This document shows positions 33,928 through 45,303 of a stretch of DNA of 64,000 bases, piece after piece. The position numbers and the translations under genes were made by a program. This DNA comes from Aquilaria yunnanensis (taxonomy: Eukaryota > Streptophyta > Magnoliopsida > Malvales > Thymelaeaceae), in the NCBI GenBank assembly GCA_039654915.1, contig CM077595.1, positions 86,903,501 through 86,967,500 on the forward strand, given 5' to 3'. The notes under the pieces are model-generated. The model was given only the letters and a program-made list of their open reading frames with translations. It did no database searches and was not told the DNA's origin. Numbering within the stretch: position 1 is the stretch's first letter; every line of letters starts with the position of its first letter.

Positions 33928-34659
33928 CTTGTGTCTTTCAATACTACCATCTGCTTACCATTTAAATGTGTACACCTACTTACAATTAATAAGATTCATG
34001 TCCCTTTTTTGTGGGACTAAAGTCCATGTTTGATTGCACAAAAGTGCTGAGTAGTCAACATCCATTACTTCTTTCCAAGATTGAGATTTCACAGCAATCA
34101 AATAACAATCAAGTTCAAGCTTAACACCTATAAAGGTAATAAAAGAATATGCAACTGTGCTGTCAGTGAACTGTTTAGGCTTTGTAATATTGTTATGAAG
34201 TCACGTCCTCATGGGATGCAGATTTAATACAGGTAGATCTGGAAAATGTGCCTAAACATCATTAGTATTTGTCATAGACTCGGAGGAAGTTGTTGGTCCA
34301 TGAAGAATGATGGTAGGTGAGGATTATGTCGAGTTTGAAAGTAGAGCAGGAGGAAGGACAAGTAGAGGCGAAACAAATGACTCTTTAGAAGGACCTGCAT
34401 AAGAGATAAGTGAGAAAGGAAATATAGTTTCATTGAACACAACATTTCATAAGATGTACACTCGACCAATGGACACATGGAGGCATTTGTAACCCTTGTG
34501 CTTGCTGCTGTAACCAATAAACACACATTCCTTGGATTGAAATTCAAGTTTAACAGAATTATAAGGACAAAAATATGGCCAACATGCACACGAAGTGGAT
34601 GATACAACAATAACTCAATCCAATTCTGCCTAAAAAGAGTGATGAAAGCGATGGAAACA

Positions 34660-35247
34660 TGTTAGGGCTAAATGACCAGATTTTTGACAAACTTGGCAAA
34701 CTACCCAAGGCACGGCATAACCCCCTAGATTGTTGTTTCCTTTCGGACCAATTTTGGCACGACCTTGACTTCTTCCTCTGCTATTCGAATTCCGACCTCC
34801 TCAGTTTCTACTGAAATTATGGTTGTTATTGTTGTTGCGTGTTGCAACATTGGCAGTTGACTGTGTTAAGGTATTATGTTGCTTAAGCCTTAGTTCATAG
34901 CTTAGCAGATAACCATAAAGATTGTTGAGAGATATTAGGTCAATCCTAGTCGTGATAAAGGTGACCAATGGATCATATTTGAAGCTGAGTCTTGCTAAGA
35001 GGTATGACACGACTTTATACTCCTTTAACGACTATCCAATTATTAACAATGTGTCAGCCAAGCCCTTAACATGTCTAAAGTAATATGCATTTCTTCTGTA
35101 TTGTAGACAGTTAGAGATGTATTTGCATGATCCTTGCATGGGATTGAGAGGAAAACATTTGTTCCAGTGCCGTCCATACTTCATGCGAAGTTGCCGTGTT
35201 AATAACATGGGCAAAGATCTCTTTAGAAAGAGACAATAAGATAGCAC
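34660..35247 (-). pseudogene. copia gag remnant with zinc knuckle
   Basis: Two frames (35247-35032 and 35010-34801) separated by a shift carry gag-like helices (LRMKYGRHWNK, YLLSYELRLKQ) and an Asn-rich stretch. A zinc knuckle CQVCQKSGHLALTC is near 34680. It is followed within about 100 bases by the end of the integrase region, which marks the internal deletion. Confidence 0.75.
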
Positions 35248-35609
35248 TTAGAACCATTTGGTCCTACTAAAACCACACTTGATAGGTTGGATTTGGAACC
35301 TGATTCGCTTGGCTTATTGGGTCTTGGCCTAACTCAGTTGTCGTAAGTGTTGCCTCAATGATTGTTTAAGGCAGACATGCAGTAGTGTCGTCGACATAGC
35401 CTAAAAGACATTGATGTCAAAAGTAAGGGAGGAATTGTGCTTTCTAGAATAGATAATTGTCACGAGTGAGGCGGATGTTAATGAGATGACCAAGGTTCAG
35501 AGATGGAGTTAGAAGCAATGGTGATAAAGATGATAAGACAAAAAAGGAATAAGCTGAAGAAAGGTTGGTAGAAGACATGGTTGATGTTAGTCGATGGGCT
35601 CTAATACCA

Positions 35610-35812
35610 TAAAGAAATATTTGGCCACATAAATCTCTATGTTCTCCTCTTCATTTATACAACTAACGTGTTTGCAAACGTAATAGAGTTATACATGATA
35701 ACTGCATAAGTGTGATAAGTACAAGAGATAAAACTCCTTTCTTGTTTATCAGGTATGCTATCTTATAGTCGAAGAGTCCAAGTCTGAATCCAAGATTGAA
35801 CTTCTTTCAATA
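35610..35812 (-). repeat. 5' LTR of the copia element
   Basis: 203 bp, aligned over its length with 32377-32572; it has an extra 7-8 bases (GATTGAAC) near its outer end relative to the other LTR. Confidence 0.9.
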
Positions 35813-35817
35813 ATAGA

Positions 35818-36506
35818 TGTGGTTTTAGATGTGGGGAGACTCATAAAAGGAATTGTGGAGGTTGGAGAGAAAGGTTTTGCTATAGAATGAAATGAACTCA
35901 TGTGGAAGTTGAAGGAGCCTATGACTACGAGGAGGAGGAAGCATTAATTAGGGATTTGGATTGGGAAAAGAAAGACAACCTGGTGGGTGAGGATTTGCAT
36001 ATTTGATTTGGGAAGAGAGAGACGATCAAGGATTGGACAAGAGGATTTTGTATGTCATCTGGAGACGGGAATTGGACTGGCAGCTTTTCGAAGCTAGGGG
36101 ACAATTTTGTACATGGAAGCATAAAGATCAAATGAATCATTAAGATCCAGCACGGCAACAGACTGACTGAGTGTAGGTATTCCATAAAGTATGGAAAAAA
36201 GTGTATGGTTGAGTAAAGATTGGGGGGTGTTTCGGTAATTTTCCATGAAAAAAAGGAAAATTAGTCTGGCTGGACATCAGATGCCTGGTGTTCCATTGTT
36301 TTATGCGTCCAGCTATAATTGGTGACGGCAGCCGGCAGCACATCAATGTTAATTGAGAATTTGGCATTTCAGTGAATCTCCGAAAATTTTGTTTATTGGA
36401 ATTTGGAATTTTAATGAATCTTGCAAAAATTTGTTTATTTTTCCCAGCATCTAAATAAATGCTCCAATTCGTTTACATTTAAACCGGAACATCTAAAACT
36501 TTGTTT
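35818..36506. other. Spacer right of the copia element
   Basis: Just outside the copia element, + strand codons from about 35818 read CGFRCGETHKRNC, resembling a retroviral-type zinc knuckle with uneven spacing, followed by an acidic stretch up to about 35975. The copia element may have inserted into an older gag-like sequence. Nothing else is recognised. Confidence 0.3.
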
Positions 36507-36765
36507 AAACTAATATTATTTAAAAGCTAATACTAAATAGATTCTATAATAATCTATTAGATAAGATTTTTTATAATGTGATCAATTTTTTTTTATCTTT
36601 TCACGTTAAGTAAGTGAAAAATTCATAAAAATTTAATTAGATTATAAAAAATTTATTTAATTAATTATTATATATATATATATATATATATATAGTATTA
36701 AGCTTTCAAATGACACTTGTTCAATATGTAAAAATGAAAACAATTCATTTTAAATTAATTCAAGA
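36507..36765. mobile_element. AT-rich palindromic MITE, family P copy (left arm truncated)
   Basis: Shares with the copies at 25901 and 44503 the words TTATTTAAAAGCTAATACTAAAT, AAATTCATAAAAATTTAAT and AGCTTTCAAATGACA in the same order. The outer part of the left arm is missing. A (TA)n tract of about 16 units lies at 36669-36694. Confidence 0.5.
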
Positions 36766-36818
36766 ACGGACCTATTTTACTAGGGTAAATTGCACTAGAA
36801 GTACTAAACTTATAATTT

Positions 36819-38152
36819 GGGTAAAATCCACTGGGAGTTCTTTAGCTTATTTTTTTGTCCCAAATGATTATTATACCTTAAGATTATCCTTTTAAAGTAT
36901 CTTATGCCAGTTATTGTATCCCAATTGAGTCCTTTCTGTCAATTTCAGCATTAAATAGGATGAAATTACTGATGTGGCATTAATTAATATTAAAATAAAT
37001 CTAAAATAATAATTTTGGTCTTTAGGCTTTTCCAATAAATAATTTTAACCCTTCTAAAGTTTCTGAATATTAAGAATGAACCCAAACTTTTGATTTTATC
37101 CTTCCAGATACAAAACCATCAACAAACCAAATATGTTCATCAAAAACCTCAAATCTAGAATTAGTACAAACCAAATCCCTCCTCCTCCAACCGACACCTT
37201 CACCGTCTCGATGTCACCACCCTTGCCAACGCAAACCCTTGCCCCTTCACTATCAAATTTAAATTGATATTAACAGGCCCCTCACCGCCCTCGCTATCTT
37301 TGATTGTGGAGATGAATAGTTAGAAACGTTGTCGCCTTATTCACAATCTCACCATGAAATCGTCGACACCACAAGATCTCCACTCTACTCACCGTCTGAT
37401 CGGGTTGGTGGTCGTGAGTTGTCGATGATGAGGTGATGATTCAGGCTAGCAGGATCTTCAATTTCATATCGTGAGATCTCCGATCAGCGTGGGCATTGAC
37501 CATCAGAACAATTAGTGGAGACTCCAGGTCTTAGCAAGACTCTCGGTCCTCTTGCAATTACAGCTTCAGATTCGTCATCGATATCACTGCCTCTCGATGT
37601 GTCAAACATAGTGCCATAAGATCTCCAATTTGCTCGCCGTTAGATCATGAGGATGCCACGAGTCAATGAACGGTGGGCGAGTTCAAAGATGATGGAATTC
37701 AACAATGAGGATGCCCTAGATCTAGTTACTCATCTGCCTTATTCGGAGCTCCAGTGACAATGAAGTCTAGTGACAATGGAGTTCGCCCAGATCTTGTTGC
37801 TTGTTTGCCTATTTCAAGTTAATTGTTTTGTAATTTAGGTTAGTTTTTTATATTTTGTGGTTAGAATGAAAAAATTTAAAAATTTGAGTTTGATATTAAT
37901 GTTTAGAAAGTTTAGAGGGTTTAAAATCATTAATTGAAAATGTTTGGGGATCAAAATTATTATTTTATATTTATTTTAATATTAATTAATATTACATCAG
38001 CAATTTCTGTCTCATTTAACTCTAAAATTGACGGAAATGACCTAATTGAAACACGATAACTAAGGTAAGGTACTTTCATAGGACAACCTTAAAGTAGAGT
38101 ACTCATTTGGGACAAACAAATAAGCTAAGGGATCCCCGATGGATTTTATCCC
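36819..38152. mobile_element. Non-autonomous MULE-like element, family 2 copy 1
   Basis: A perfect 9-bp duplication TTATAATTT (36810-36818 and 38153-38161) flanks inverted ends: left GGGTAAAATCCACTGGGAG and, reversed from the right, GGGATAAAATCCATCGGGG; both continue with TTAGCTTATTT and TTTGTCCCAAATGA. Arms run for about 220 bp. The interior (37170-37800) is GC-richer and made of short words such as 'tcgccgt', 'gatcatg'; no gene fragment was identified. Organisation is the same as the element at 45304. Confidence 0.85.
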
Positions 38153-38526
38153 TTATAATTTATTTTTTACAAATCTGTCCCAAACCTCCTATTTATTGCT
38201 TGATGGTCCTAAACCTTCATTGGATATTGTAAATTGGTCCTTTCTTACCTTTCACCATTAAATTTAATAGAAATTTTTAGCAAAGTTCACCACTAGTCTT
38301 ACAGTTTGCTTTCTCAACAGATTCAGATATAAACTATTTTACCTATTTAGACAAGACCTAGATATGCTTAACTTACATACACACATTAGGGCATGTCCAA
38401 GTTCTAATGAAGAAACATTAATGGTAAGATGTTTTACATAAAATCGTTCAGTAATTATTTCCAAAATTTTTCTTTCTTTTAATTTCTCATAAACTCATAT
38501 TAACTACCATATATTTTTTAATTCTA

Positions 38527-38889
38527 CTTCCTCTGTCTGGAAAATGATGAAACATATTTTTTTTTTTTGTTCCTAAAAAGTTAAAATGTTTCCCTTTTTA
38601 GAAAGTTTTTAAGATCTAATTTTTCTGACTATCTCATTTAAACTCTCATTACACAAAATCTCAAAATGAATTTTTTTAAATCTTCATTTACACTATCAGT
38701 ACCATACAAAACCTAAAAAAAATCTTTTTTTTAATATATATTTAAACTCTTAATATTCAAAACCCAAAGAGGATTTTTTTTTTTAATTTTAGTTTGAAGG
38801 GTAAAATTGAAAAAGACAATATCAAAAACTATACGTATTCTAATTTCCGTATCCACAAAAATGCATCATCTTTCATGGGACAAATGAAG
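38527..38889. mobile_element. Stowaway/mariner-like MITE
   Basis: Left end CTTCCTCTGTCTGGAAAATG and reversed right end CTTCATTTGTCCCATGAAAG, flanked by TA (38525-38526 and 38890-38891). 363 bp, AT-rich, non-coding. Confidence 0.6.
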
Positions 38890-39197
38890 TAATAGAGAAA
38901 ACTTGATAATGACTTTTATTTCATACAGTTCAATCACTGTTAGTAGTCTTCCATTAGCAAATTTTAAAATTTGTAAATATAACTTCATCTATAATACACT
39001 TCACTCTGTCAGCCCACATTCTTTCCATCATTTACTTATTTAGGTCATCCCAACAAATTCTGATTTTCTTCCCTTCCTTACTGGTGGTGAATATATTTTT
39101 CTTGGAAGAGACTCCAGTCACTCTTGAAGAGCCAGGAAAATCGAATCAGATGATGTAAATCTGATCAGTTTAGCCATTTAAAACAAGTTCCAATTAC

Positions 39198-39842
39198 TCA
39201 ATCGAGAAACAAATACAACAAATACATAAAACCTAGAACACACAACAAATCGATGCTTAGGTCAGAGGCGTGGTCGGAGTCGGACCAATAAATCTCCATC
39301 TCACCGCGATTATCACCCGACACCCCTAAAGCATCCCACACCCCCTGGGAAGCATCAACGATGTCAGGGTCGCATGGAGGCTGGTAGTCATGTGCAACAT
39401 CACACCCCATGGTGGAGTCACACTCGTCCACCACTTTCGCCCTCACCTTCCTCCCGTTCCCATATATGTTGATCAACTTCAGGCACCTCCCGCTGTGATT
39501 GAACCACCCGGTCGAGAGTGCCACCACAAGCTCATCATCGGAATGGTACTTGTCATCACACGCAGATTGGCCGCCTCCGTCACCTCCTGCCGCAAAGCTA
39601 TTCAGGGTTAGGGTTGCCATGGTGAGGGTGGAAATGGGAGGGGAGCATCTGTAGGTGGTGTAGTCTCTGCCCTCTTCACAACACTGTGATTGGTTCTCCC
39701 CATTGCAGCCTCCCGGGGGAGGTTTCCTTCCGGTCAGGTTGCCCCTAGGCACGCACATCAGAGCACTAACACCAACATGAGCCGATAATAGAAAGAGGAA
39801 GGCAAGGATCAGACAAGTGCTTGAACAAACTTGTTTCTTCAT
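39198..39842 (-). CDS. Kiwellin 3, full length with a hydrophobic C-terminal extension
   Basis: Single exon. The start at 39842 ([10 protein letters not shown]) is preferred because a good signal peptide follows at once ([17 protein letters not shown]); an in-frame ATG 39 bases upstream would add 13 residues before it. From the preferred start the protein has 214 residues. It keeps the cysteine-rich N-terminal part ([32 protein letters not shown]) and the complete barrel: [59 protein letters not shown] and [14 protein letters not shown]. Kiwellins normally stop right after the YWSDA-like motif; here IYWSDS is followed by about 26 more residues ending in a strongly hydrophobic run ([16 protein letters not shown]). 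That tail could be a membrane or GPI-type signal, or simple stop loss. Known family roles are in defence and fruit ripening. Confidence 0.9.
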   Translation of the reverse strand: MKKQVCSSTCLILAFLFLLSAHVGVSALMCVPRGNLTGRKPPPGGCNGENQSQCCEEGRDYTTYRCSPPISTLTMATLTLNSFAAGGDGGGQSACDDKYHSDDELVVALSTGWFNHSGRCLKLINIYGNGRKVRAKVVDECDSTMGCDVAHDYQPPCDPDIVDASQGVWDALGVSGDNRGEMEIYWSDSDHASDLSIDLLCVLGFMYLLYLFLD

Positions 39843-39971
39843 CTGTCTCCCTTCAGATGTTCCTCTTGTTTCCAAGACCAAGCGTTTGTCTATGCCAGAT
39901 CCGCCGGGTTTATGTCAGCCTCGATCTTTGTTTGCTCTCCATGTCACAGCTTGCCGAGGTTGTCCTTCTCG

Positions 39972-39978
39972 ATATATA
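39972..39978 (-). promoter_or_regulatory. Possible TATA box of kiwellin 3
   Basis: The - strand reads CGTATATATCG about 130 bases before the preferred start codon, which would give a 5' UTR near 100 bases. An ACGCG motif adjoins it. Confidence 0.5.
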
Positions 39979-39984
39979 CGCGTG

Positions 39985-40809
39985 GTTAAACATTCCATCG
40001 CAGCCCATGACTTCAAAACATTTCCATTTTCCTCTTTTGATTTCCAGTGGTAAAATTTAAAAGGGTAGTTTACATTTCAAATAGTCGGTATTAGTATTAC
40101 AATTACCTCCCTCTCATTAAGAAATCTACACTTCCCATCTGTTAAACTTCTGCAATCATGATATAAGCTGTTCTATAACTATCTTTCATTAATTTCCATC
40201 TGTCTATTACATTTAATAGACATATAAAAAGTACACTTCAAATTTAGAAAGAAAGAAGATTGATCATTTAAGATGAATACCAGGATGTTTAAATCAAGAA
40301 TTTGAAGTTATTGTTGTGTACCCAAAAAAAAGTACAAAAAGTAAGGGCCCAATTTAAAAAAACTTTCATGGGTATTTTGTTTTTGAAAAAAGAACTCTCT
40401 ACTCAGTCCTCTTACAACGTGAGAGCCATACTTCAACGCTCTGATTTTAGGTTGTGACTTGTTAAAATTAGGTTTCACTACCTGGATGATAAAATTACTA
40501 GAATTTCATGTTTTGTTTTTCATGAAATAATAAGACTTAATAAAGATTGACTGGAATGATAGGGTTAACATATGAAACTAGATTAGATCACTTCAAGTAC
40601 AAAGAGAAGCACAATGCCATTCCTGTTATGGGCATGATTGAAGAAGCTCCAAAAATCTAACTAGCTTAGCCCTCGTCAAAAAATCATCCACAGGCCCCTC
40701 CCCTTACTTGGTTAACAGGATTACTACCGTAGGGCTTCAAGAGTTTTTCTTGCAACCCACTCGCTCAAATATATACAGCATTCAAAAAGATGACCCTTCA
40801 GATGTATCG
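39985..40809. other. Spacer between kiwellin 3 and the AHL gene
   Basis: No gene seen. The right part, about 40600-40809, has the composition of the AHL 3' UTR. The region upstream of kiwellin 3 (40060-40600) is AT-rich without recognised repeats. Confidence 0.4.
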
Positions 40810-43720
40810 TCATCCGTGCATCAGGTCGATGCCGACACGCTGGTTTTGCATATCTAATGACTGAGAACTAGGCCACATACCTGATGAAGTGTTAACTGAG
40901 ACATGCAGGCTTGAAGTTGCAAAAGCTGGCACTTCACAATCTTCAGCAATCTCCTGTTGCGAGTCTTTGGCACTTTGATCATCTCCTTGCTTCTTATGTT
41001 CCATTTTCAAACTACCCCATGAGAAACTCCCCAGAATAACCTGAATTAATTGTCGGACACTTCATGATTTGATTTTGATCAAACAAAACACTTAGAGGCA
41101 GTAATAAGAACATCGCCATAGAATGAAGTAGGGTAATAAAGGCAACTAACGAGCCTGCCACATCAATCAAATGAACAACTAGTCACCTGAACAGGGGTGA
41201 GAGCGATGAGCATTCCAGCCAAAATTCCACCAATGACACGGCCATCATGACTTGCGACACAGATAGTAAGACCACCACTTCGATTGTCAGATTCACCATC
41301 ACCGGTTGGCAGATAGGATCCCGAAAGGCATATGATCTCAAACCGCCCCTTCAGAAATTAAAATACAGAGGAAAGTTATGATCACCTTGTGAAAATCTCA
41401 GACATTACTTGGTGAGGGCAAATGGCCATTTACATCCCACTGCTTGGTAAACGATGTTATATCAGGCGAGTAACTGGACATTACATCCATAGATGAAGAT
41501 TTCTCCCCAAAAATTGGATTAAATCCCCAAAATATGTTAAGGTTGTAGCTATTGTATGGTTACAATGTGCAGACCTCATATCTGACAAAGCTGCCAGTGG
41601 ATGGTAGACAGAGAGCGACAGAAGAGACAGCTCCAGTTGCGGAAATTACACACAAGACTCTTCGTGATTGCTGAGCAAATGACATTATTTTCATCCCAAC
41701 ATCCTACAAGAAAAATATCCAGTTCCGAGATAGCCAAAATTCTTCAACAAATTAAAAACTTCAAAACAAAATTGACTAGTACTCTGGAAATTTGAAATAT
41801 CTCACAAAGTTAACAACCGACATCAAAGGATAAAAAAACAAGATCTCGCAAGAAATAATAATGATAATGATAATAATGATAACAACAAAAACAACAACAA
41901 TAATAGTAATAATAAACTTAAAGCTTCTATGAAACCTGAAGATTTTTATATATCACGTAAGTGACAGTGGGCTGAAATTCTGCAATTAGCAGAAGTCAAT
42001 AATCACATCCAAAAGCATAACTCAAAGTGTTAAAGTATCTAGGAAACTTATTAGTTTCTGCTTGAACTAAAACAGAAAAAATGAATCAATTCCAAGCAAT
42101 TATATCAATTTTCACGCCTTAAACACGTTTCAGTATCAGCATCTTTTGCTTGTGTGGTCCATATTATATCATATCTACATGACCCATTGCATGCAACTCT
42201 AAAGATGTAGAGAAGCAGATGAATGGATGGAGTATGCATATATGCACAACTGCTCTTTGCTAATAAGAAAGTATATCTCGGCTGGCCACATCCTTCATTC
42301 ATGCAAACCCCGTTTTTTAACATTTGAATTATACAATGAAGACACTTTACAAACTAATGAACAGGCACATACATCTCCAGTTGCAACAGTGATGACATGT
42401 GGGGTAAAACCTGTCCCAGCTGAACCAGTAATCCGGTCACCTGGGGAAAGAAATCAGATATTCACAACATCATACACACAGTAGAACGAACCTGCAAAAG
42501 ACTAAACAGATATCTAAATACATGAACCACCGCCAAGTCTAGCATAAAGTTGCACTGGAGGAGACCTAGAAAACCCAGAGACCTTGATTAAGAAGCGCAT
42601 AGCAACATCTGTGGAATTTTCCTGATGGTTCAAACAAAGGTGATTCAACTAATAGGAAGGTAGAAAAATTATCAGTTAGTAATCTCCCGTGTTTTGAAAA
42701 GCTATGTCTCCATGTTGCTACATTTATGTTTTCAACAACTCACACTTGGACTAGTGGTAAAGCTTTGTGGTTGTTAAATGTTTAGCTATGGATCAACTCC
42801 TCTTCCACTTGTCCTACCATGAGTACCAAGAAAGAAAAGAAAAATATGTGCTTTTTAAGTCAAAGTTGAACCCGGTGTTGGTGGGCACCTAGTAACGTGT
42901 ACAGGACATATACGGATCTCCATTTAATTCACACTCTTAAACCTTCATTAGCCTAATGTTTCTAATAGTTATCCTTTTCTCAACACAAGCAGAACTCTTT
43001 TTGGCCACAAAACTCTTTATTCTAGAATTTCATAGCTTCAAGATTTGCCCACTTTAAATTTAACAGATTAAACAGACTCTTAGTACCATAGATTCCAAGT
43101 ATGCGCATTGAAGATGGAGAAGACTCCTTTACATAAGATGCTTGTGTCCCCCAACTCCAGAACACAAAGTACCCTATGTTAGAATTAATCATATAATATA
43201 GGTTGTCTTCACGCAGAAGCCGACACCCTAAACATCTAAAACTGCAGTCAGGAATCATAGTAGAGCATATCCTTGCAGGAACATAAAAAGGAAATATAAA
43301 GGACACATAATTACCAAAAGAAGCTGACTGTTGCTTCCTTCCACCACCTTGACCTCTAGCCCGCTTTTTGGCATGGGTTGTCATTCCTGGATGAGTGGTA
43401 GTTGAGGGTGTCGAACCCAACAGAGCAGCCTCTTCCGGTCCATATCTACGAGGCCTTCCCCTTTTCCTTCCCCCACTCTGACCTGGTGGCACAGCAACAT
43501 GTGCATGTCCACCCACATTGACACTTCCAGACGAAGGATCTTCAGGTAATGTTGATCTGTTCGCGTTTGATTTGTAATCTACACTAGCATCAGAGAGTGG
43601 ATGAACACTTTGTGATTCTTGGAACTCAGGCCGTGTTCCAGACAGTGACTCAGTTATTCCCCTTTGCACCATAGAGAACGATGCAGGACCGGGCAATGCT
43701 ATAGAATCCTTTTGATCCAT
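40810..43720 (-). CDS. AHL: AT-hook motif nuclear-localized (AHL) protein
   Basis: Five coding exons on the - strand: 43315-43720, 42373-42440, 41575-41703, 41187-41348, 40810-41040; phases agree and give 331 residues. A Ser/Pro-rich N-terminus leads to one clear AT-hook at residues 85-95 (RKRGRPRRYGP), which binds the minor groove of AT-rich DNA. A second hook expected before the PPC domain is degenerate (AKKARGQGGGRKQQ, about 117-131). The PPC/DUF296 domain (about 140-275) includes GTGFTPHVITVATGDD, KIMSFAQQSRRV, SATGAVSSVAL, GRFEIICLSGSYLP and RVIGGILAGMLIALTPVQVILGSF. AHL proteins assemble through PPC and regulate genes for growth, flowering and defence. A 5' UTR intron is likely: acceptor just before 43737 and donor at 44274-44275. 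Which AHL subgroup member this is cannot be fixed here. Confidence 0.92.
41848..41915. repeat. Imperfect (AAT/AAC)n microsatellite in an AHL intron
   Basis: AATAATGATAATGATAATAATGATAACAAC followed by ACAACAACAATAATAGTAATAAT, in the intron between coding exons 2 and 3 of the AHL gene (shown here in two pieces). Confidence 0.7.
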
Positions 43721-43737
43721 GCATGTATCCTCAGAAC

Positions 43738-44275
43738 CTGCACTTCAATCTCCTCACAATCGCTCCATTTCAGACACAAGTTTCAACAAATTAGAAGCTA
43801 GCAACAACATGCTATATTGTCAAATATCAAAATTGTTTATAAATAACATAAAAATATACTTGATCAAAACTCTTTAACCTGTACCCAAACGAGAACATCT
43901 TCAAAAACACAAGTCGGGAGCAAATTAAACAGTCAAAAGGCAAACAGCAGAAGAAAAATGGTCATCTTTTACATGTGAGACAAAAATGAAAACTGATTTC
44001 AAAAGCTGACCAAGCAAGTAGATGAAACAAAGAAAAGAGCTTCATGCACAAGGTATAAAGTACAAAAACAAATTGAAAACAGGTCCACCCTCTCACCAAA
44101 CATTTGTTTTCCTTTGAGTCTAAGCATATACAGAGCAACCCTACCTCCACGACCCAGAACAATTAGGGAAAAGAAAAAGCTTTTTGAAGATAATGCAGAT
44201 AGAATAGTCTAGTTTAGACCCAGTTCAAGAAAATGGTCAACAATAATGTTAAGAGGAGACGGAAAAGAAACTCAC
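43738..44275 (-). other. Probable 5' UTR intron of the AHL gene
   Basis: On the - strand a donor GTGAGT follows CCCTT at 44275 and an acceptor GTGCAG ends at 43738, 17 bases before the start codon. No coding potential was seen within. A leader intron of this kind is common in plant regulatory genes. Confidence 0.5.
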
Positions 44276-44502
44276 AAGGGTTTTGGCAGAGTAGAGCCGG
44301 AAAGAAGAAGATCTAGAGCCAGGGGGTATAAAAGAGTGAAGGGTGGAGAGTTGTTAAAGGAGAACTCTTTGGGGATGTGGGGATCGAAATAAGGCTGCAG
44401 CAGAGAAGTGACAGATGACGCCATGTCTGTTCGGACTGTGCACCGTGTTCAATGTCCATAAGTGGCCAATTTCTAAATACTGTGCTTATTTTCTGCTTCT
44501 TT

Positions 44503-44832
44503 ATCATTTTAACTTAAGTTAATTTAATATAAAATAATTTATTTTATTTTTATATTTTGTACCTGAAACTAAATTTATTTAAAATTTAATATTATTTAAA
44601 TATAATAATCTATTTAAAAATACATTTTTATAATATTATCAAAATTTTATGAATTTTTACAGTTTAAGTATTAAAAAATAAAAATTCATAAAAATTTAAT
44701 AAAATTGTAAAAATTATATTTCAATGAATTATTATACCTACATAATACTAGCTTTTAAATAAATTTAGTTCTAAGTAAAAAAATATAAAAATAAAAATAA
44801 GTCATTTAAATTAAGTTAAAATGAATTAACTC
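44503..44832. mobile_element. AT-rich palindromic MITE, family P copy 2
   Basis: Arms mirror each other: left TTTTAACTTAAGTTAATTTAA, right reversed TTTTAACTTAATTTAAATGAC. Inner halves share AAAATTTTATGAATTTTTAC and its reverse. Similar to 25901-26245. It lies just upstream of the AHL gene. Confidence 0.65.
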
Positions 44833-44972
44833 ATCATTTAGTTTAACACAAAGATTAGGAGATCGGATGAAGTTTATCTTGAAATGATTGTTTAAAGGGT
44901 AGCATGGCAACGTAATTTACTAAAAAAGGGAAAAAAAGGTTGCAATAATTTGAAACTATAAAAAATAAAGTA

Positions 44973-45134
44973 TTCTCTTCATCTCATAAAATTTGTCTTC
45001 TTTGATATATATATCAATCATTAAAAAAAGAGAAATTGAAAAAAATTAAAGAGTAAAAGTAAATAAAGCTTATTTAAAACTTATTTTAAAACTATCAAAA
45101 AAAATAGGGGTAAAATATTACGAGACAGAATGAG
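44973..45134. mobile_element. Stowaway/mariner-like MITE
   Basis: Ends TTCTCTTCATCTCATAAAATT and reversed right CTCATTCTGTCTCGTAATATT, flanked by TA (44971-44972 and 45135-45136). About 160 bp. Confidence 0.55.
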
Positions 45135-45303
45135 TATATTACAATAATTTTGGAACAGATAAAGCATTTTACAAACTAGTTTTGTACCTATCCTACCCTA
45201 CTGACAAAAATTTTGTCAAAAAATATTAAAACAAAAAACTTGTTCCAGGGAAGTGAATTAACGTAAATGAAGTCCATTTAATTTTTATCCTTTATTTATA
45301 TAT

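Larger units (their letters stand above)
32377..35812 (-). mobile_element. Ty1/copia LTR retrotransposon, internally deleted and decayed
   Basis: Bounded by LTRs at 32377-32572 and 35610-35812 and by a 5-bp target duplication ATAGA (32372-32376 and 35813-35817). On the - strand the primer site TGGTATTAGAGC (35598-35609) follows the 5' LTR directly, and a purine tract AAGGGGCG lies just before the 3' LTR. The order of remnants on the - strand is gag (35247-34801), a CX2CX4HX4C zinc knuckle (about 34680), the post-integrase end of pol with CVFIGY (about 34520), reverse transcriptase (33927-33490, with a YIDD site) and RNase H (33339-32671). Protease and integrase core are missing, so the internal part is about 3.0 kb instead of the usual 4 kb or more; stops and shifts break the rest. 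By hand I count about 18 substitutions plus one 7-8 base indel between the LTRs, nearly all transitions, so it is an old insertion. Confidence 0.93.

Noticed and set aside
39390..40060. + strand frames opposite and upstream of kiwellin 3
   Set aside because: Antisense shadows or chance frames in the promoter; no motif.
44329..44336. TATAAAAG on the + strand near the AHL leader
   Set aside because: It faces away from the AHL gene (- strand) and no + strand gene follows.
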